Assembly (NCBI GenBank): GCA_026390795.1
Contig: JAPLFG010000002.1
Span: forward strand, 241,186 to 305,185
Source of the DNA: Ignavibacteriales bacterium
GTDB taxonomy: Bacteria; Bacteroidota; Ignavibacteria; Ignavibacteriales; Melioribacteraceae
Direction: 5' to 3'
DNA length: 64,000 nucleotides
A program made the translations under genes and the position numbers. The notes beneath the pieces were generated by a model. That model was not told the origin of the DNA, did no database searches, and worked only from the letters and a program-made list of their open reading frames with translations. Shown here in pieces: positions 9,817 through 19,655 of the stretch (positions are counted from its first letter, which is position 1; each line of letters begins with the position of its first letter).

Positions 9817-12237
9817 ATGAAGAACAAAGTGCTTTTCATCTTATTAGCAATCATTCTATTAACAACTAAAAACATTATGGCTCAAAACGCCGGAACTTTG
9901 ACCGGAACAGTATTAGATTCCGCTAATCATCAGCCTATCGAATTTGCGAGCATTAGTTTAATGAAAGTCTCTGACAACACAGCTGTTACAGGAGGCATGA
10001 CAGATAGTAAAGGAAAATTTGAAATTAGCGATATACCGTTTGGAAATTATTTTATAAGAGTAAGTTCAGTTGGCTATCGTACTAAAAATTTGAAAGCGGT
10101 TTCATTCTCTTCTAAAATCAAAGAAATTAGCGGGGGAGACATTTTTCTTTCAGCTGCCGAAGTTAATCTTGATGAGATTACGGTTACATCAAATAAAATT
10201 ATGCTTAATAATTCCATCGATCGTAAAATTTATAATGTGCAAATGGACGTTATGAGTAAAACCGGGACGGCAAGTGAACTTCTGCAGAATATTCCTTCCG
10301 TTCAAGTAGATATTGACGACAATGTAAGCCTGCGCGGATCAACAAATGTTCTGATCCTGATAAACGGTAAAAATTCACCGCTGATGGGAAAGACGAGAGC
10401 TGATGTTTTGCAGCAGATGCCTGCAAACTCAATTGATAGAATTGAAGTAATCACAAATCCATCGGCAAAATATAAACCCGATGGAACGAGCGGTATTATA
10501 AACATCGTAATGAAAAAAGAAACCGGAACCGGGCTAAACGGAAATATTACCGCGAGTATTGGTAACCAAAATAGATATAACGGAAATACTACGTTCAATA
10601 TTAAACCGGGGACAATAAATTACTTTGGAAGTTTGAGCTTAAGGCACGACGACCGCAATCAAAATTCATCCGATATTAGAACAGAATTTAACGACGGTAA
10701 AAATTTATCCGGTTTTTATAATGATCAGAGCAGTTCGTATTCACGTCCGCTTTCACGTGGAGGAATGCTAGGTTTAGATATTACCGCAGACGAAGCGAAC
10801 AGTATGGGTATAACAGGCAATTATTTTTACAGAGGATTCTCACGCAATGATATTTCATCAAGAGTATTGAGAGATCAAAACCAAATAGTAACCACGGATT
10901 ATGACCGATTAAGATATGACCCGGAATATGAAAAAGAAGGAGATGTAACGGCATACTTCCAGCATAATTTTTCCGGCGATGATCACAAAATTCGATTTGA
11001 AATCACCGATTCATTTTCACCGGAAGTTGAAGATAACCATTACACAAACATTTATCGTACGCCACTTCTTTCGAGTACATATGATAACACCAAGTTGACA
11101 CAGAATGAGAATAAAGTCGAACTTCTGGCTGAATATTCAAATCCGATTAACCGCGATGCCACAATTGAAGCCGGTTACAACGGCGAGTTGAGTAAAACTG
11201 ATCTCGATTACATGAGCGAAATTTTTGATCCGCTGAAACAAAAATTTATTCCGGACAATGATAGAACGAATCATTTCGTATATAACGAAAACATACATGC
11301 AGTATATGGTACTTATTCAAATTCTTTCGGCATGTTTGGTGTTTTAGGCGGCTTACGTGCTGAGCAGTCTTTCATTAAAGCTAATTTGGTTTCAACGAAT
11401 ACCATTCTTACAAATAATTACTTCAACGTGTACCCAACTCTTCATCTTAGTTACAAATTAAGCGATCTGATACAACTTCAATTGAATTACAGCAAGCGTG
11501 CAAACAGGCCCGAAGGTGATGATCTCAATCCGTTCCCTGAATATCAGGACCCGAGAAATATTAGAGCGGGAAATCCAAATCTTAAACCGGAATTTATTCA
11601 TTCTGTGGAATTCGGATTTCAATGGCAATCTGACTTTTTAACTGTTGTACCAAGCTTCTTTTATAGAAATTGTTATAACGGAATGACAACGGTTACAAAA
11701 GCATTGAACGATACAACTCTCTTGACCACACGCGAAAATTTATCTTCAGATCAATCGGCAGGCTTTGAAGTTGTTTTCTCCGGCGGTTATGGAAACTTCA
11801 TAACGGCAAATTTGAGCGGCAATGCTTTTTATGAACAGATCGACGCTTCCAATCTTGGATTCAGCAATAATAAATCCACTGTTACTTGGAGCGCTAATAT
11901 GAGCTGTAACGCAAATCTTTCATCAACAACAATGATCCAATTCAATTCCAATTATAGATCATCCAGGTTAACACCACAGGGAGAATACAAACCGAGTTTT
12001 GTAGTCAATCTTGGATTGCGGCAGGATCTATTTGACGATAAACTTTCTTTGGTCTTTACTATCTCCGATCTTTTCAAATCATTAAACCGTGAGATGAATC
12101 TTGATACTTCCTGGCTAAAGCAGAACACAAAAAACAGCAGGGATTCACAAATAATGTATCTTGGAGTTACATATCATTTAGGTAAGCCTTCTAAGAAATC
12201 AAAAGAGAAAGCGATTCAGTATGATAATGGTTTATGA
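9817..12237 (+). CDS. Outer-membrane beta-barrel receptor, TonB-dependent-receptor-like
   Basis: An 806-residue protein. Signal peptide at 1-23 ending in IMAQ; residues about 27-110 form a carboxypeptidase-regulatory-like beta-sandwich (TLTGTVLDSANHQPIEFASI). Residues about 130-225 are a plug domain with SLRGSTNVLILINGK and the IDRIEVITNPSAKY motif. The remainder is a C-terminal beta-barrel of the OMP_b-brl_3 type. It lies 98 bases downstream of a two-component pair on the same strand, so regulation by that pair is plausible. Members of this group transport or sense unknown substrates, and no substrate can be read from the sequence. A GGAGATG ribosome-binding site precedes the ATG. Confidence 0.9.
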   Translation: MKNKVLFILLAIILLTTKNIMAQNAGTLTGTVLDSANHQPIEFASISLMKVSDNTAVTGGMTDSKGKFEISDIPFGNYFIRVSSVGYRTKNLKAVSFSSKIKEISGGDIFLSAAEVNLDEITVTSNKIMLNNSIDRKIYNVQMDVMSKTGTASELLQNIPSVQVDIDDNVSLRGSTNVLILINGKNSPLMGKTRADVLQQMPANSIDRIEVITNPSAKYKPDGTSGIINIVMKKETGTGLNGNITASIGNQNRYNGNTTFNIKPGTINYFGSLSLRHDDRNQNSSDIRTEFNDGKNLSGFYNDQSSSYSRPLSRGGMLGLDITADEANSMGITGNYFYRGFSRNDISSRVLRDQNQIVTTDYDRLRYDPEYEKEGDVTAYFQHNFSGDDHKIRFEITDSFSPEVEDNHYTNIYRTPLLSSTYDNTKLTQNENKVELLAEYSNPINRDATIEAGYNGELSKTDLDYMSEIFDPLKQKFIPDNDRTNHFVYNENIHAVYGTYSNSFGMFGVLGGLRAEQSFIKANLVSTNTILTNNYFNVYPTLHLSYKLSDLIQLQLNYSKRANRPEGDDLNPFPEYQDPRNIRAGNPNLKPEFIHSVEFGFQWQSDFLTVVPSFFYRNCYNGMTTVTKALNDTTLLTTRENLSSDQSAGFEVVFSGGYGNFITANLSGNAFYEQIDASNLGFSNNKSTVTWSANMSCNANLSSTTMIQFNSNYRSSRLTPQGEYKPSFVVNLGLRQDLFDDKLSLVFTISDLFKSLNREMNLDTSWLKQNTKNSRDSQIMYLGVTYHLGKPSKKSKEKAIQYDNGL

Positions 12238-12249
12238 TAACTTATTCTT

Positions 12250-12282
12250 AAAGGTCGGGTCTCGATGTCAAGTCCCGGCTTT
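12250..12282. terminator. Imperfect hairpin between convergent genes
   Basis: The arms aaaggtcggg and cccggcttt pair with one bulge around an intervening loop, in the 74-base gap between the receptor gene and the convergent permease gene. It is probably a shared terminator. The T tract is weak. Confidence 0.5.
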
Positions 12283-12311
12283 AAGATTTTAAAATTCGAG
12301 AAAATTATTTA

Positions 12312-13580
12312 TTAATCTGTAATGAAAGGATTTACTTTTAACTGTAATTCTTTTCCTAAACTATAAACGCTAAGCAAAGTTATCACAAGGAAGAAGGAAG
12401 GGAATGCGGCTATCCACCACGCTTGATTAAGATAATACTGACCTTCCAATATCATGGCGCCCCATGTTGGATAAAAGTGATTACCGGTTAATCCTAAATA
12501 ACTGAGTGAAGATTCTGCAATGACAACATTGGCAAATTGAAATACAAGGTTTACCAATAATGAAGGAAGGAGGAGAGGAAGAAAATCTTTTCTAAGGAGT
12601 TTTAATTTACTCATCCCTAACAATTGAGAAGTGATAATGTAATTTTTGTGCTTTAGAGAAATAACTTCACCTCTTACGATTTTAAACAAAGTTTTCCAGC
12701 CGGAAATGCCGAGTATGATAATTACATTAAGAAGAGAATTACCGAAATAAGCTAAAAATAGAATGACTAAAAATATTGTCGGGAATGCGAGAAGCATCTC
12801 TGTAAAACGATTGAGAAGAATATCAACATTCCGGGAAAAATACCCGGAGATAAATCCCAGCAGCCCGCCGATAAGAAGTGTAACTATAACTGCCGAAATA
12901 CCGATTAAAGTAGAAAGCCGTGTTGCGTAAATAATTCTTGAAAACAGATCGCGTCCGTACTCATCTGTACCAAATAAAAATATAATAGTGCCGGCGTCTA
13001 TCTTACTGCCGGATACATTCTGCAATTCAAATTCTTTAGTCTTCTGAAATATTTTAATCTTACCGTTAGATTTTATACTGTCGCATAAAAAATATTTATC
13101 ATCAACAACGTCGCGAAGCAAATTCATTCTCTGGTTATAATACCGTGTAAGTTTATTATCTATTGATGTTTTGTTCTCATCAATTTGAACCAGCACTTTA
13201 GATGAAAGGGGAGAAAGACTTTTTGCGACTGAGAGGTCGAATTGAAGATTCGGATTATAGACAGCAATTAATGGAGCGAAAATAAAAATAAAACAGATAG
13301 CTGTTGCTATAGCATTGCTTGGCTTTAGCTTGGTTTTGAAAAAACCTAATCTTTCTTTTAATAAAAGTAAAATAACCAATAAAAGGATTATCCCGATTGC
13401 CGAAATAAACTGGTCGGCTATTTCAAAAGTAAATTGATTGACAATATTAGTCTTATTAAAAGCTAGCATGACAAAACTGTAAAATAATCTTAATGAGCCG
13501 GTTAATTCCGAAAACCTCATAATGATTACCAATAGAGTGAGCGATAGAAGAAAATGCCAAATTTGAATTTTCTTCATCAT
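12312..13580 (-). CDS. Oligopeptide-type ABC transporter permease (DppC/OppC-like)
   Basis: A 422-residue inner-membrane permease, longer than the usual 280-300 because of an N-terminal extension with about three hydrophobic segments and a roughly 100-residue charged soluble stretch. The diagnostic GTDEYGRDLFSRIIY motif precedes the permease core. The EAA-loop region reads GWKTLFKIVRGEV, then YIITSQLLGMSKLKLLRK. The product forms the second channel subunit with the upstream permease, whose gene overlaps this one by 4 bases. The transporter imports peptides or a similar solute; specificity cannot be read from the sequence. Confidence 0.92.
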   Translation of the reverse strand: MMKKIQIWHFLLSLTLLVIIMRFSELTGSLRLFYSFVMLAFNKTNIVNQFTFEIADQFISAIGIILLLVILLLLKERLGFFKTKLKPSNAIATAICFIFIFAPLIAVYNPNLQFDLSVAKSLSPLSSKVLVQIDENKTSIDNKLTRYYNQRMNLLRDVVDDKYFLCDSIKSNGKIKIFQKTKEFELQNVSGSKIDAGTIIFLFGTDEYGRDLFSRIIYATRLSTLIGISAVIVTLLIGGLLGFISGYFSRNVDILLNRFTEMLLAFPTIFLVILFLAYFGNSLLNVIIILGISGWKTLFKIVRGEVISLKHKNYIITSQLLGMSKLKLLRKDFLPLLLPSLLVNLVFQFANVVIAESSLSYLGLTGNHFYPTWGAMILEGQYYLNQAWWIAAFPSFFLVITLLSVYSLGKELQLKVNPFITD

Positions 13581-14557
13581 GCCAGTTCCGAGTTTAATCT
13601 TTTATCAAATTTTGTCTTAACAGTATCGGCAAGAAAATTTGCTAGAAGAACAAAAATTCCGGAAATGAAGACAGAACCGACTACAAGCGGATAATCTCTT
13701 GTTAATATTGCTGTGATGGTTAACCTTCCCATACCGGGAAGACTAAAGATCATTTCTGTTATCAGCGCTCCGCTCAAAAGTATTCCAAGCTCTGTCCCTA
13801 ATATTGAAATAAGCGGTCCTATGGAATTTGGAATAACATGTTTTCTAAAAATTGTTTTTTCATTGGTTCCATTAGCGCGTAAAAAGAGTATGTAATTTTT
13901 CTGGTAAGTAGTCTCTATGCCGCTTCTTAAATAACTATAAAAAAGAACTATCCCCGGAATTGAAAGAGTTATAAGAGGCAAAATTAAATGTGCGAAATAA
14001 TCGAAAATCTTTTCTATTAAACTCATGTCGCTAAAATCCATGGAATGTAAATCCGATGAGGGGAGAATATTCAGCTTGATCGAGAAAATGTAAACAAGTA
14101 ATAATCCAATTATCATTGTCGGTACCGAATAAATAAAAAAATTAAGACGGTTCAGTAGTCTGTCAAGAAATCCTCCGCGTACTTTATTTATAAATAATGC
14201 CAATAAAAAAGAAAGAGAGACTTGAAGAATAAAACTGATAGAAGCGAAAATGAGTGTGAATGTTAACGGTCCCGATATTACTTCGGTTACAGGAATGCGG
14301 TAATTATATGAAATTCCGAAATCACCGCTTAAAATATTTTTCAGAAAATAAAAATATTGTTCCGTAAGTGGACGGTCCAGGGCAAACGAATGCTTTACTT
14401 CTTGCGATAACAACGGGCTCATCACCGGAGAGATAAACTTTAACGTCGGATCTCCAGGCGCGAGTCTAAGAAGTATGAAAATTAAACTGACTAATAAGAA
14501 TAATGTAAAGATGTAGGAAGCTAACCTCTTTATAAATTTTATTCCGTTCGTCTTCAT
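13577..14557 (-). CDS. Oligopeptide-type ABC transporter permease (DppB/OppB-like)
   Basis: A 326-residue permease with the N-terminal helix and LRLAPGDP motif characteristic of DppB/OppB proteins. Six transmembrane segments follow, with an EAA-type loop (LFLRANGTNEKTIFRKHVIPN) and the typical GALITEMIFSLPGMGRL segment. It starts 3 bases after the binding-protein gene and overlaps the next permease by 4 bases, so the three are one operon. No features depart from the family. Confidence 0.94.
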   Translation of the reverse strand: MKTNGIKFIKRLASYIFTLFLLVSLIFILLRLAPGDPTLKFISPVMSPLLSQEVKHSFALDRPLTEQYFYFLKNILSGDFGISYNYRIPVTEVISGPLTFTLIFASISFILQVSLSFLLALFINKVRGGFLDRLLNRLNFFIYSVPTMIIGLLLVYIFSIKLNILPSSDLHSMDFSDMSLIEKIFDYFAHLILPLITLSIPGIVLFYSYLRSGIETTYQKNYILFLRANGTNEKTIFRKHVIPNSIGPLISILGTELGILLSGALITEMIFSLPGMGRLTITAILTRDYPLVVGSVFISGIFVLLANFLADTVKTKFDKRLNSELA

Positions 14558-14560
14558 AAC

Positions 14561-16219
14561 TTATTTATTAATTGACCATGTCCAGCATTTCTGAACAACG
14601 CCTAACGGATTAATCGGGATATTTTTAATCCTATTATTGAACCCGACCATATTATCTATCCAAAATAAAAATACGACAGGCTGTTCATCACTGACAATTT
14701 TCTGGAATCTCTTTAAAAGTTCGTGCCGTTCAGTATCGGTAATTTTTGTCTCCAATTTCTCAAGTATTTTATCAATTTCCGGATTGCGGAAATTACATAC
14801 ATTTGCGCCGGCAATTTTTTTATCCGAATACCAGTACGGTTTTAGGTTAAGAGGTATCGGTACGCCCCATCCCGCAACCCAGGCATTTAATTCACCTTTA
14901 AACATTTTTGGAAAAATAACCGCAGGTTCTAAGAACTCAATCTTTGCATCTATACCGACTGCCTTTAAATTATTCTGAACAATATTCGAAGTAAATGTTC
15001 GCAATGGATTGCCCGATGGAACACTTATAGTAAATGAAAATTTTCTGCCGTTCTTATCAAGAATACCATCACCGTCGGAGTCATTCCACCCCTCGCTCTT
15101 AAGGATTTTTTTAGCTTCATCGATATTGAACTCCATCGGTTTTAGAGTTGGATCGAGGTCGGATTTATAAATCGGCGCTATCGGACCGACCATCAGCTCG
15201 CCGTGTCCCATCAGATATTCGTCAATTATTGTCTGACGGTTAAGTGCGTATGCGATTGCTTTTCTGATACTTGGACTTCCAAATAGATTATTCGGCACAA
15301 TCTTTTTTCCTTTCTGCTGGGCGGGTTCAATATTATTTAAACCGAGGTAATCATATTCGCGTCCCTTTCTAGGAACGATAGATAAATCTTTTTCAGAACT
15401 TAGCGATTCAATATCCTCCGGTCTTATATTTTCCGTTAAATCAATTTCTCCTTTTTTAAGTTGATTGATCCTGGAATTATAATCCGGAATGATTTTGAAA
15501 ACGATCTCTTTTATCTCATCGCCGGAGGATAGAAATGAATTTTCGTTCTTAACGAGTTTCAAATTTTGACTTTTCTCCCATGATTCCAGTTTATACGGTC
15601 CGCTTCCAACCGGTTTGAAACTCATATCGGAAGTCGCAAGTCCGCTCCGGTCTAATTTTTCAAATAGATGTTTCGGCATAATTGGAAGATCAAAATCGAA
15701 ATAGGAAGCTCTGCCGCTGGCAGTAAAATTAATTCTGATTTGCGAAGGGCTAATTACTTGAAATGTTTTCGCGAGATCAATGCTCAGATCTGGTTTTGTA
15801 TAATAATGTTTAAATGTACCGAAGAACCGGCTTTGAACTTTTGCGTCGGAGTAAAGATCAAACGAAAAAACTACATCATCGGCGGTCACATTTACTCCGT
15901 CGCTCCATTTAGCGTCGTCTCTTATTGTAACTAAAACCGAAGTTGAATCATTATTCCACTCGATCGATTTAGCCAGTACAGGTGAGGTGGTTACAAAACC
16001 AGTTTGATCGTCCCACCCATGTCCCACAATACTGAGGTAGATCAATTCGGTTATGTCCGATTCCGAGGCGCTCATTGCGAAGAGCGGGTTTAAGGTTTGC
16101 ACATCGGATTCCAAGCCGATTATAATTCTATCGGCGTTTTTATCTTTTGTGCCTGTGCAGCTTAAGGTAAAAATTAATGCTATGACAAAAACGAAGCTTC
16201 TTTTTAAGTGCGGTCTCAT
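14561..16219 (-). CDS. Peptide-type ABC transporter substrate-binding lipoprotein
   Basis: A family 5 extracellular solute-binding protein of about 552 residues. The start at 16219 is preferred to 16246: an AGGGAAAAGAG stretch precedes it and the signal peptide with lipobox TLSCTG begins immediately. The mature part has the family hallmarks ESDVQTLNPLFAMSASESD, DDAKWSDGVNVTADDVVFSF, PVGSGPYKLESW and RKAIAYALNRQTIID. It captures peptide-like solutes in the periplasm or at the outer face and delivers them to the two permeases encoded downstream in the operon. A divergent operon with the two ATPases begins about 110 bases away, so a shared promoter region is likely. Confidence 0.93.
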   Translation of the reverse strand: MRPHLKRSFVFVIALIFTLSCTGTKDKNADRIIIGLESDVQTLNPLFAMSASESDITELIYLSIVGHGWDDQTGFVTTSPVLAKSIEWNNDSTSVLVTIRDDAKWSDGVNVTADDVVFSFDLYSDAKVQSRFFGTFKHYYTKPDLSIDLAKTFQVISPSQIRINFTASGRASYFDFDLPIMPKHLFEKLDRSGLATSDMSFKPVGSGPYKLESWEKSQNLKLVKNENSFLSSGDEIKEIVFKIIPDYNSRINQLKKGEIDLTENIRPEDIESLSSEKDLSIVPRKGREYDYLGLNNIEPAQQKGKKIVPNNLFGSPSIRKAIAYALNRQTIIDEYLMGHGELMVGPIAPIYKSDLDPTLKPMEFNIDEAKKILKSEGWNDSDGDGILDKNGRKFSFTISVPSGNPLRTFTSNIVQNNLKAVGIDAKIEFLEPAVIFPKMFKGELNAWVAGWGVPIPLNLKPYWYSDKKIAGANVCNFRNPEIDKILEKLETKITDTERHELLKRFQKIVSDEQPVVFLFWIDNMVGFNNRIKNIPINPLGVVQKCWTWSINK

Positions 16220-16332
16220 CTCTTTTCCCTCATTTGTTATTGGCATTCCAAAAATTGCAATCCCATAACTTTTGCCTTAACTTTTATGTCAATAAAATAA
16301 GAATATGATATATAAAAGCATAGCATACAGTT

Positions 16333-17073
16333 TTGGGAACTAGCCAGATTATTATCGAAGCAAATATCGATTTTGTTGAATTGAAGCTTAACGGTACAAG
16401 TAAAGTTTTATTCAGAAATGTGAACTTCAAACTCGAGGAGAATTCGATATACACACTTCTCGGTAATAACGGAGTCGGCAAGACTACCTTTCTGAATACT
16501 TTATTAAATCTGCTTGACCTGAAGTTCTACCGGGTTGAAGGGAAAATTAATTTGCTCGGTTGCGATCTATTAAATTCTTCGGCTGAAGAATTACAATTTT
16601 TAAGAAAAAATTCGGTACGCTTTATTTTTCAAGATGCGGTCAATTGTTTCGATCCGCTTAAAAAGATCGGTTACTATTTTGACCAGTTGAAATTTGAAAG
16701 CGGCATTCTAGATGAACTGCTCGATTACTTTCTACTTCCGCCGAAAGAAATCATATTAAACTATTATCCGTACGAACTGAGCGGCGGCATCGCGCAAAGA
16801 ATTGCGCTTATTTGGGGAATAATTTCCAAACCTAAATTATTAATTATTGATGAACCGAACAGCGCGCTCGATCAGCCATTATCCGTACTCTTGAGTAAAA
16901 AACTGGCGGAGATTTCAATACTGAATGATCTATCAATTCTCGTGGTAACTCAAGATTTGAAATTTGCTTTCAGTACGGGAGGCAAAATCGGTCTTCTTAA
17001 ACCGGACGGAATTGAAGAATATGATAATGATGATGAAAGTCTAAACCGTCTAAAAATAAATTTACTAAAGTAA
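16333..17073 (+). CDS. ABC transporter ATPase, first of pair (DppD/OppD-like)
   Basis: A 246-residue ATPase with Walker A GNNGVGKT, Q-loop FIFQDA, signature LSGGIAQRIAL and Walker B LLIIDEP. The H-loop position carries Q (VVTQDLKF) where a histidine is usual, as is seen in some degenerate ATPase halves. The start codon is TTG; no better upstream start is visible. It lacks the C-terminal oligopeptide-binding extension that its neighbour has. It pairs with the ATPase 7 bases downstream to energise the permeases of the divergent operon. Confidence 0.88.
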   Translation: MGTSQIIIEANIDFVELKLNGTSKVLFRNVNFKLEENSIYTLLGNNGVGKTTFLNTLLNLLDLKFYRVEGKINLLGCDLLNSSAEELQFLRKNSVRFIFQDAVNCFDPLKKIGYYFDQLKFESGILDELLDYFLLPPKEIILNYYPYELSGGIAQRIALIWGIISKPKLLIIDEPNSALDQPLSVLLSKKLAEISILNDLSILVVTQDLKFAFSTGGKIGLLKPDGIEEYDNDDESLNRLKINLLK

Positions 17074-17080
17074 ATTTTTT

Positions 17081-17968
17081 ATGAATGTTATGATGAATGA
17101 ACTTATAAAAATAGAAAATATTTCATATGCAGTAGATGATCACTCCGGTAAAAAGAAAATTAAAATTGTTGAGGATATCTCTCTCGATATTTACAAAGGA
17201 GAAATCTTAGGAATAGTGGGCGAGAGCGGCTGCGGTAAGACTACTCTGGCTAAACTTATTGCCTCAATCCTTAAATGCAGTTCGGGCCGGATAAACTATT
17301 ATTATGATTCATCGATAAAAAGAGAAGCAAAGCCTGCGCAAATCTTATTTCAAAACTCGGAAGAACTTATCAATCCTTTTAGAAAGATTAATGATTCGCT
17401 CGAAGACGGAACCTCGTCTGATAAAAGTTTTGAAACTATTCTAGCTGAAACGGGAGTTGATAAGAATCTGCTTACTAAACTGGGATATCAATTAAGCGGC
17501 GGCGAAAGGCAAAGAGTCGGTCTCGCAAGAATCCTATTAGCGGATCCCGAACTTCTAATTCTGGATGAGCCATTTTCCGCGCAGGATTTTCCGTCAAAAA
17601 ATAAATTTAAGGAATTGATCGGCAGATTAAATTCGGATGGAAAACTTACTACAATAATTATCACGCATGAGCTGGATTTACTTGAAAACCTTGTTGACCG
17701 GATTGCCGTTATGTACGGCGGCAGAATTGTTGAAATTGCACCAGCTGATAAATTCTTTGTATCGCCGCGGCATCCGTACTCAAAATTTTTGCTCGAATCC
17801 GGGAAGTATCTGTTGGAGCGTAAAAATATTGTTCTTGATGAGGAGAACAATTCTTCTTTTTGCAACTACTACAACCGGTGCGCGCAGAAAAAAGAAGATT
17901 GTCTAAGCGTACTCAAAAGAATTGAAATTGAAAATCATATTGTTTTTTGCAACCACCCTGAAGAGTAG
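17081..17968 (+). CDS. ABC transporter ATPase, second of pair (DppF/OppF-like)
   Basis: A 295-residue ATPase with Walker A GESGCGKTTL, signature LSGGERQRVGLARIL, Walker B LLILDEP and H-loop IIITHEL. The C-terminus (about 225-290) is the oligopeptide/dipeptide-specific extension, with the usual PRHPYSKFLLES and a cysteine set (FCNYYNRC, EDC and VFC) like that in OppD/DppD proteins. It starts 7 bases after the first ATPase, in the same operon. The extension supports a peptide-type transporter. The operon ends at the strong hairpin at 18155. Confidence 0.93.
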   Translation: MNVMMNELIKIENISYAVDDHSGKKKIKIVEDISLDIYKGEILGIVGESGCGKTTLAKLIASILKCSSGRINYYYDSSIKREAKPAQILFQNSEELINPFRKINDSLEDGTSSDKSFETILAETGVDKNLLTKLGYQLSGGERQRVGLARILLADPELLILDEPFSAQDFPSKNKFKELIGRLNSDGKLTTIIITHELDLLENLVDRIAVMYGGRIVEIAPADKFFVSPRHPYSKFLLESGKYLLERKNIVLDEENNSSFCNYYNRCAQKKEDCLSVLKRIEIENHIVFCNHPEE

Positions 17969-18154
17969 AATTTATTATTAATTAGTAAAAACTATTCATG
18001 TAAATCTTCTAATGTTTGATGTGTTATTTCCGCATGCTTCCGGCGGAAATTTACTAGTGGACTTCCGGTATAGTCAATCTGGAATAACTTATCTCGCTCT
18101 CTGTTTTGTATCGGTTATTCATGTACGGCTAGGCAAGTCGATTATAAAATAAAA

Positions 18155-18207
18155 AAGCTAAGCGGCGAGTGCCAAAGTTCTCATCTTTGCCTTGCGCCGT
18201 TTAGCTT
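18155..18207. terminator. Long hairpin terminator between convergent operons
   Basis: Arms of about 23 bases pair with a few mismatches: the left arm begins aagctaagcggcg and the right arm ends gcgccgtttagctt, around a short loop. A-rich sequence lies on the left and T-rich on the right, so it can work in both directions, ending the ATPase operon and the lipoprotein gene at 18299. Confidence 0.8.
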
Positions 18208-18298
18208 CAATTTTACTTATCAACTATTACTAAAATCTGTTCTAATTTTTTAGCTACTTAAAAGTATCAATAACTATCATTTTTATTTGTTTCTAATA

Positions 18299-18910
18299 TT
18301 AAGGTGTACCTGTACTGTCGTCGGTTTTTCTAACAAATCCGTATTCGGAGAAATGAGGAATCTCTCCGCCTGTAATTCTGAGTGTGCCGGTACTCTTGTT
18401 TACGTATATCTTTTCATTTGGGATTACCCAGCTTGTCATATCATTATCCAAATAAGCAAAGTAAATTGTGCTGGGGTTAATTCCGCTTAAATCAACACCT
18501 GTGTATTCCAGGTCCATTGTTAACGGAATATCAAAAACTGTCGGATGCGGCAGAAACTCGACTGTCAGTTTGTCGTTATCAACCGCCATTTGAAAGTGAA
18601 GTGAAGGTCTATTTGCTACTGCACCTGCTGGAACATGAAGAGTTGCGGAAATTGTTTTCTGGCCATCAGCGCTAACAAAGTTAGCAGTAACATCGCCGCC
18701 AACCGTAAGATCAATAACTTGTTCGCCGTTAGCTTGGTCAAGACCGATAAATTTACCGGATTTGGAAGAAGTGTTTGTCAACCATGCAACACTTGATTTG
18801 GATTGTTTTGGTGAAATTGTACTGTTTTGTTGTGGGTCAACTAAATTAGAATTCTCAGAACATGCGTAGAAAAGAAAACCTAGTGCGAATAGTGCTAGTA
18901 ACTTTTTCAT
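18299..18910 (-). CDS. Surface lipoprotein, paralog 1 of a four-member family (ZU5-like fold suspected)
   Basis: A 203-residue lipoprotein with signal peptide and lipobox FYACSEN (lipidated C17). A low-complexity linker (NSTISPKQSKSSVAWLTN) follows, then a beta-rich domain with TISATLHVPAGAV, PHPTVFDIPLTMDLEYTGVDL and the ending GEIPHFSEYGFVRK. The pattern of a proline-glycine-alanine turn, FxxPxxL strand and terminal HFSxYG resembles ZU5-type domains, but I cannot confirm it. It is 60-90 percent similar by eye to the genes at 20946 and 21640. The function is unknown; the position suggests the periplasm or outer surface. Confidence 0.8.
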   Translation of the reverse strand: MKKLLALFALGFLFYACSENSNLVDPQQNSTISPKQSKSSVAWLTNTSSKSGKFIGLDQANGEQVIDLTVGGDVTANFVSADGQKTISATLHVPAGAVANRPSLHFQMAVDNDKLTVEFLPHPTVFDIPLTMDLEYTGVDLSGINPSTIYFAYLDNDMTSWVIPNEKIYVNKSTGTLRITGGEIPHFSEYGFVRKTDDSTGTP

Positions 18911-18994
18911 AAGGACTCCTGTATTTTTATTATATTAATTATGTTTTCAATAAATTAGTGATGACTAAATTTCTATCATAAAAGCCTGCTATTA

Positions 18995-19609
18995 TTAATC
19001 ACCAGTTCTTCTTACAAATCCGTATTCTGAGAAGTGAGGGATTTGTATGTTAGAGATAGAGATAGTTGCTTTTTTTACATCTTTTACATCAATTGTAATC
19101 TGGTCGTTGGTGATTACAAATCCGGTAGCAGGATCATCGAGGTATGCAAAACAAATCTCTTTCGGGTCAATGCCAGTCAGATCGATTCCTTTGAATTCAA
19201 GATTAAGTGTCAATGGAATATCAAAAAAAGTCGGGTGCGGTTCGAATTTAATACTGAGATTGTCGTTGTCAACCAGCATATAAAAATCAAGAGAATTAAG
19301 ATCTTTTTTTGCACCAACGGGGACAATCAATTCCGCATTGATTTCTTTTCCTCCCCGCTTATGCCAGGATGCAGTGACTGTGCCGCCCTTTTTAAGATCA
19401 ATTTTCTGTTGTCCTTCTGCCTGTTCGTTGCCTATAAAAATATCACCTTTTGTAGAAGGCATACTCAACCAAGTAACATTTTTTGGTAATTGTTGAATGG
19501 TTTGGGATGAGCTTCCGGAGTGTTGATCCAATGGATCAACAATATTATTATTCTCGGTACAAGCAAAGAAAATAATACTTATTGCGAATGATGCTATTAA
19601 CTTTTTCAT
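18995..19609 (-). CDS. Surface lipoprotein, paralog 2 (most diverged member)
   Basis: A 204-residue lipoprotein with lipobox FFACTEN and the same architecture as the gene at 18299. The linker contains VDPLDQHSGSSSQT, and the domain retains PHPTFFDIPLTLNLEFKGIDL, YLDDPATGFVITNDQI and PHFSEYGFVRR. A short lysine-rich insert (DVKDVKKATISIS) replaces the NKNTGTLRIT segment of its paralogs. Its sequence is clearly the most divergent of the four. It has its own ATG with a GGAG-type site just upstream. No function is known. Confidence 0.8.
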   Translation of the reverse strand: MKKLIASFAISIIFFACTENNNIVDPLDQHSGSSSQTIQQLPKNVTWLSMPSTKGDIFIGNEQAEGQQKIDLKKGGTVTASWHKRGGKEINAELIVPVGAKKDLNSLDFYMLVDNDNLSIKFEPHPTFFDIPLTLNLEFKGIDLTGIDPKEICFAYLDDPATGFVITNDQITIDVKDVKKATISISNIQIPHFSEYGFVRRTGD

Positions 19610-19655
19610 ATAAACTCCTATTAATATCTAATTTTATTTACGTTTTTTATCTTTA